A stretch of 7,133 nt of DNA from Actinomycetes bacterium. Its GTDB lineage: Bacteria; Actinomycetota; Acidimicrobiia; Acidimicrobiales; CADCSY01. This document shows positions 5,324 through 7,133 of this stretch, piece by piece; positions within the stretch are counted from its first letter, which is position 1, and each line of letters begins with the position of its first letter. The translations under genes were made by a program, and so were the position numbers. Location: assembly GCA_025464025.1 (NCBI GenBank), contig JAODBP010000155.1:1-7133 (forward strand). Direction: 5' to 3'. Under the pieces are notes generated by a model. The model saw only the letters and a list, made by a program, of their open reading frames with translations. It did not search any database and had not been told where the DNA came from.

Positions 5324-5953
5324 CTAGGCGAGCGACGAGGGCGCCGTCAAGATCGCCGTCGCCATGTCGACCAGGTTGGCGATGAACTCCTCCTCGTCGA
5401 GCACGCCCTCGGTCGAGGCGTCGTCGATGAGGCGGGCCCGCTCGGCGACCTCGAGGGCGATGAACGAGATGCCAGCCACGGCCCGCTCGCGGACGAGGCG
5501 CTCGGGGAGGCCGGGGAACATCGACCGCACGAGGTCGGTCTCGGCGTAGACGGCGGCCATCGAGTGGTGGTCGGACTCCCGGGCCAGCACCGCCCGCATC
5601 GACGTCTGCTGCATGAGGTGGAACGAGAACCGGATGTAGTCGCGGGACTCCTCGTCGGCGAGGTAGCCGCACAGCCGCCGGACGATGGCGCCGACGAAGC
5701 TCCGGGGGTCGTCGCGCCGGCCTTCGAGGTCGGTGCCCACGGCCACCATGTCGGCGGGGGTGGGCGCGTGGCGCTCGATGATCGCCTGCACCAGGTCCTC
5801 CTTCGACCCGAAGTGGTACTGGATCGCCGAGGCGTTCTTCTGGCCGGCGAGGGCGTGGATCTCCCGGATCGGCACGTCGAGGCCGTGGCGCGCGAAGAGG
5901 TGCTCCGCGGCGCGGAGCAGCTTCTCGCGGGTCTCGGTGGCGTCCCGTGCCAT
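5324..5953 (-). CDS. TetR/AcrR family transcriptional regulator (TetR2)
   Basis: A 209-residue TetR protein. The N-terminal domain runs from TREKLLRAAEHLFARHG (8-24) through the recognition region VPIREIHALAGQKNASAIQYHFGSKEDL (27-54; key residues Ala41, Tyr46, Phe48, Lys51). The remaining helices form the ligand and dimer domain; the C-terminal part is rich in acidic residues (DEEEF). It is not closely like TetR1, so the two should recognise different sites. It begins 23 bp after the CoA-transferase stop and ends 39 bp before SDR3, in one direction, so it likely controls this set of enzymes. There is no clear Shine-Dalgarno sequence before the ATG. TAGGCT at 5963-5968 fits a -10 that would give a leaderless message, but chance is a fair alternative. 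The ligand may be an acyl-CoA or steroid-like inducer (inference only). Confidence 0.9.
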   Translation of the reverse strand: MARDATETREKLLRAAEHLFARHGLDVPIREIHALAGQKNASAIQYHFGSKEDLVQAIIERHAPTPADMVAVGTDLEGRRDDPRSFVGAIVRRLCGYLADEESRDYIRFSFHLMQQTSMRAVLARESDHHSMAAVYAETDLVRSMFPGLPERLVRERAVAGISFIALEVAERARLIDDASTEGVLDEEEFIANLVDMATAILTAPSSLA

Positions 5954-5976
5954 GCGGCCGGGAGCCTAGGTGTCGC

Positions 5977-7133
5977 TCAGCCGAGGACCCCGGACTCCCG
6001 GAGGGCGGCGATCTTGGCGTCGTCGTAGCCCAACAGCTCGCGCAGGACCTCGTCGCTGTGCTGGCCGACCTCCGGTGCCTTGCGGATCTCGGGCAGGTCG
6101 TCGCCGACCGCCGACTTGATCGGCGAGGGGAGCTGCTCGGCGCCGAGCTGCTCCTTCGGGATCCAGTCCATGCGGGCCTGGAACTGCGGGTCGTCGCCGA
6201 TGTTCTGCGACGTGTTCACCGGGCCGATCGGGGTGTTGACCTCGTTGCCGAAGGCGATCCACTCGTCGGAGGTCTTGGCCAGGAAGATCTCCCGGAGCAC
6301 GTCTTGGAGCTCGGTGTTGTTGCGGGCGTGGTCGGCGAACTTCGAGCCCGGCCACTTGTCGAACAGGTCCATGCGGTCGAGCGCCTCGCAGAAGTTCTTC
6401 CAGAAGGCCTGCTCCGACGCCATGAACAGCACGTGCTTGCCGTCCCTGGTCTCGTAGATCTGGTAGCGCACGCCTTCCTTCATGCCGGCGGTGGCGACGG
6501 GGCGGCGCTCGAAGTTGTCGCTCTTGTTGCCGGTGACCTCGGACTGCGGGCGCTCGTAGGCCTTGTGCGACTCGATGCGGTACCAGTCGAAGGCGGCGGC
6601 GGCGTCGCTCTGGGCGATCTCGAGGAAGGCGCCCTCGCCGGTGTTCTTGGCCTGGATGATGCCGGCGGCCACGGCCAGGGCCCCGTAGAGCGGGCCGGCG
6701 TTGATGCCGATCGACACGTGCTCACCGATGACCCAGTGCCCGTCCTCGCGCTGCTCGGGCACGACGACGCCGGCCCAGGTGTCGTAGACGATGCCGTGGC
6801 TCGGCATGTCCTTGTACGGGCCGGTCATGCCGTAGCCCGAGATCGACACGAACGAGATCGCCGGGTTCACCTGCTTGAGGTCCTCGTAGCCGAGGCCCAT
6901 GCGGGCCAGGGCGCCGGGGCGCATGGCCTCGACGACGCAGTCGGCGTCCTTGGCCAGCTCCTTGAAGACCGCCTTGGCCTGCTCGTCCTTGAGGTTCAGG
7001 ACCAGGCTGCGCTTGCCCCGGTTGGCGTGGAGGAAGAGGAGCGAGACGCCCTCGACGATGGGCCAGGTCATCTCCCGGCCGTAGTCGCCGCCCGGCGGCT
7101 CGACCTTGATCACGTCGGCCCCCAGCTCGGCCA
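5977..7133 (-). CDS. Class III CoA-transferase, CaiB/BaiF family, partial (N-terminus beyond right edge)
   Basis: The frame is open to the window edge, giving 385 codons. The family is usually about 380-410 residues, so perhaps 20-40 N-terminal residues are missing. The edge sequence reads LAELGADVIKVEPPGGD, the standard family block, so the GTG at 7111-7113 is an internal Val and not a start. Then follow NRGKRSLVLNLK, the helix ending in ADCVVEAMRPGALARMGLGY, and NPAISFVSISGYGMTGPY, all typical. The Asp in AQSDAAAAF (codon 6604-6606) matches the catalytic Asp that carries the acyl-anhydride/CoA thioester intermediate. Such enzymes move CoA between carboxylic acids, or act as 2-methylacyl-CoA racemases in a related branch. 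With two SDRs and a TetR behind it, it probably activates or recycles CoA esters in a degradative pathway (inference). Exact substrate unknown. Confidence 0.92.
   Translation of the reverse strand, partial: AELGADVIKVEPPGGDYGREMTWPIVEGVSLLFLHANRGKRSLVLNLKDEQAKAVFKELAKDADCVVEAMRPGALARMGLGYEDLKQVNPAISFVSISGYGMTGPYKDMPSHGIVYDTWAGVVVPEQREDGHWVIGEHVSIGINAGPLYGALAVAAGIIQAKNTGEGAFLEIAQSDAAAAFDWYRIESHKAYERPQSEVTGNKSDNFERRPVATAGMKEGVRYQIYETRDGKHVLFMASEQAFWKNFCEALDRMDLFDKWPGSKFADHARNNTELQDVLREIFLAKTSDEWIAFGNEVNTPIGPVNTSQNIGDDPQFQARMDWIPKEQLGAEQLPSPIKSAVGDDLPEIRKAPEVGQHSDEVLRELLGYDDAKIAALRESGVLG

Noticed and set aside
3801..5672. A 623-codon open frame appearing to fuse an unknown N-terminus to SDR2
   Set aside because: The N-terminal part is a shadow of TetR2 and SDR3, which are clear genes in another frame; SDR2 has its own Shine-Dalgarno sequence and ATG at 4547.
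400..5970. CCTAGG occurs at 400-405, 5323-5328 and near 5965-5970, close to gene ends
   Set aside because: At this base composition about two or three chance copies of CCTAGG are expected in 7 kb, and no wider sequence is shared.
7111..7113. GTG as the start of the CoA-transferase
   Set aside because: Upstream codons read LAELGAD, the conserved continuation of the family, so the gene runs past the edge.

Overview
The window is a G+C-rich bacterial segment with compact genes and mostly G or C at third codon positions. It carries two TetR regulators, three short-chain dehydrogenases (SDRs), one resembling mycobacterial FabG3/Rv2002, and an LprG/LppX-type candidate lipoprotein. This points to an actinomycete. 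The acidimicrobial branch is possible, but nothing here settles a genus.

Layout: every gene except infA lies on the minus strand. Reading in the direction of transcription from the right edge, they are: a class III (CaiB/BaiF) CoA-transferase cut by the window end; TetR regulator 2 (23 bp gap); an SDR resembling 3-alpha/20-beta-hydroxysteroid dehydrogenase (39 bp gap with an A+T-rich island); a second SDR overlapping the first by ATGA; a 14-TM DHA2-type exporter; TetR regulator 1 overlapping the exporter by ATGA; and a third SDR behind a 120-bp gap rich in inverted repeats. At the left end a stand-alone translation initiation factor IF-1 gene is on the plus strand. It converges on the third SDR and diverges from a lipoprotein gene that is cut by the left edge.

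How it fits together (inference): the CoA-transferase, TetR2 and the two coupled SDRs look like a regulated catabolic or modifying operon for a hydroxylated acyl-CoA, lipid or steroid-like substrate. The exporter and TetR1 form a second unit. Its start is preceded by two overlapping 18-bp palindromes lying on a candidate promoter, the textbook layout of a self-regulated TetR efflux operon. The third SDR has its own upstream palindrome.

No RNA genes, CRISPR arrays, insertion sequences or phage genes were seen. The most distinctive signals are the tandem operator at 3763-3796, the CACTGGC/GCCAGTG repeat set at 1507-1574, and the isolated IF-1 gene whose best start may be a TTG.
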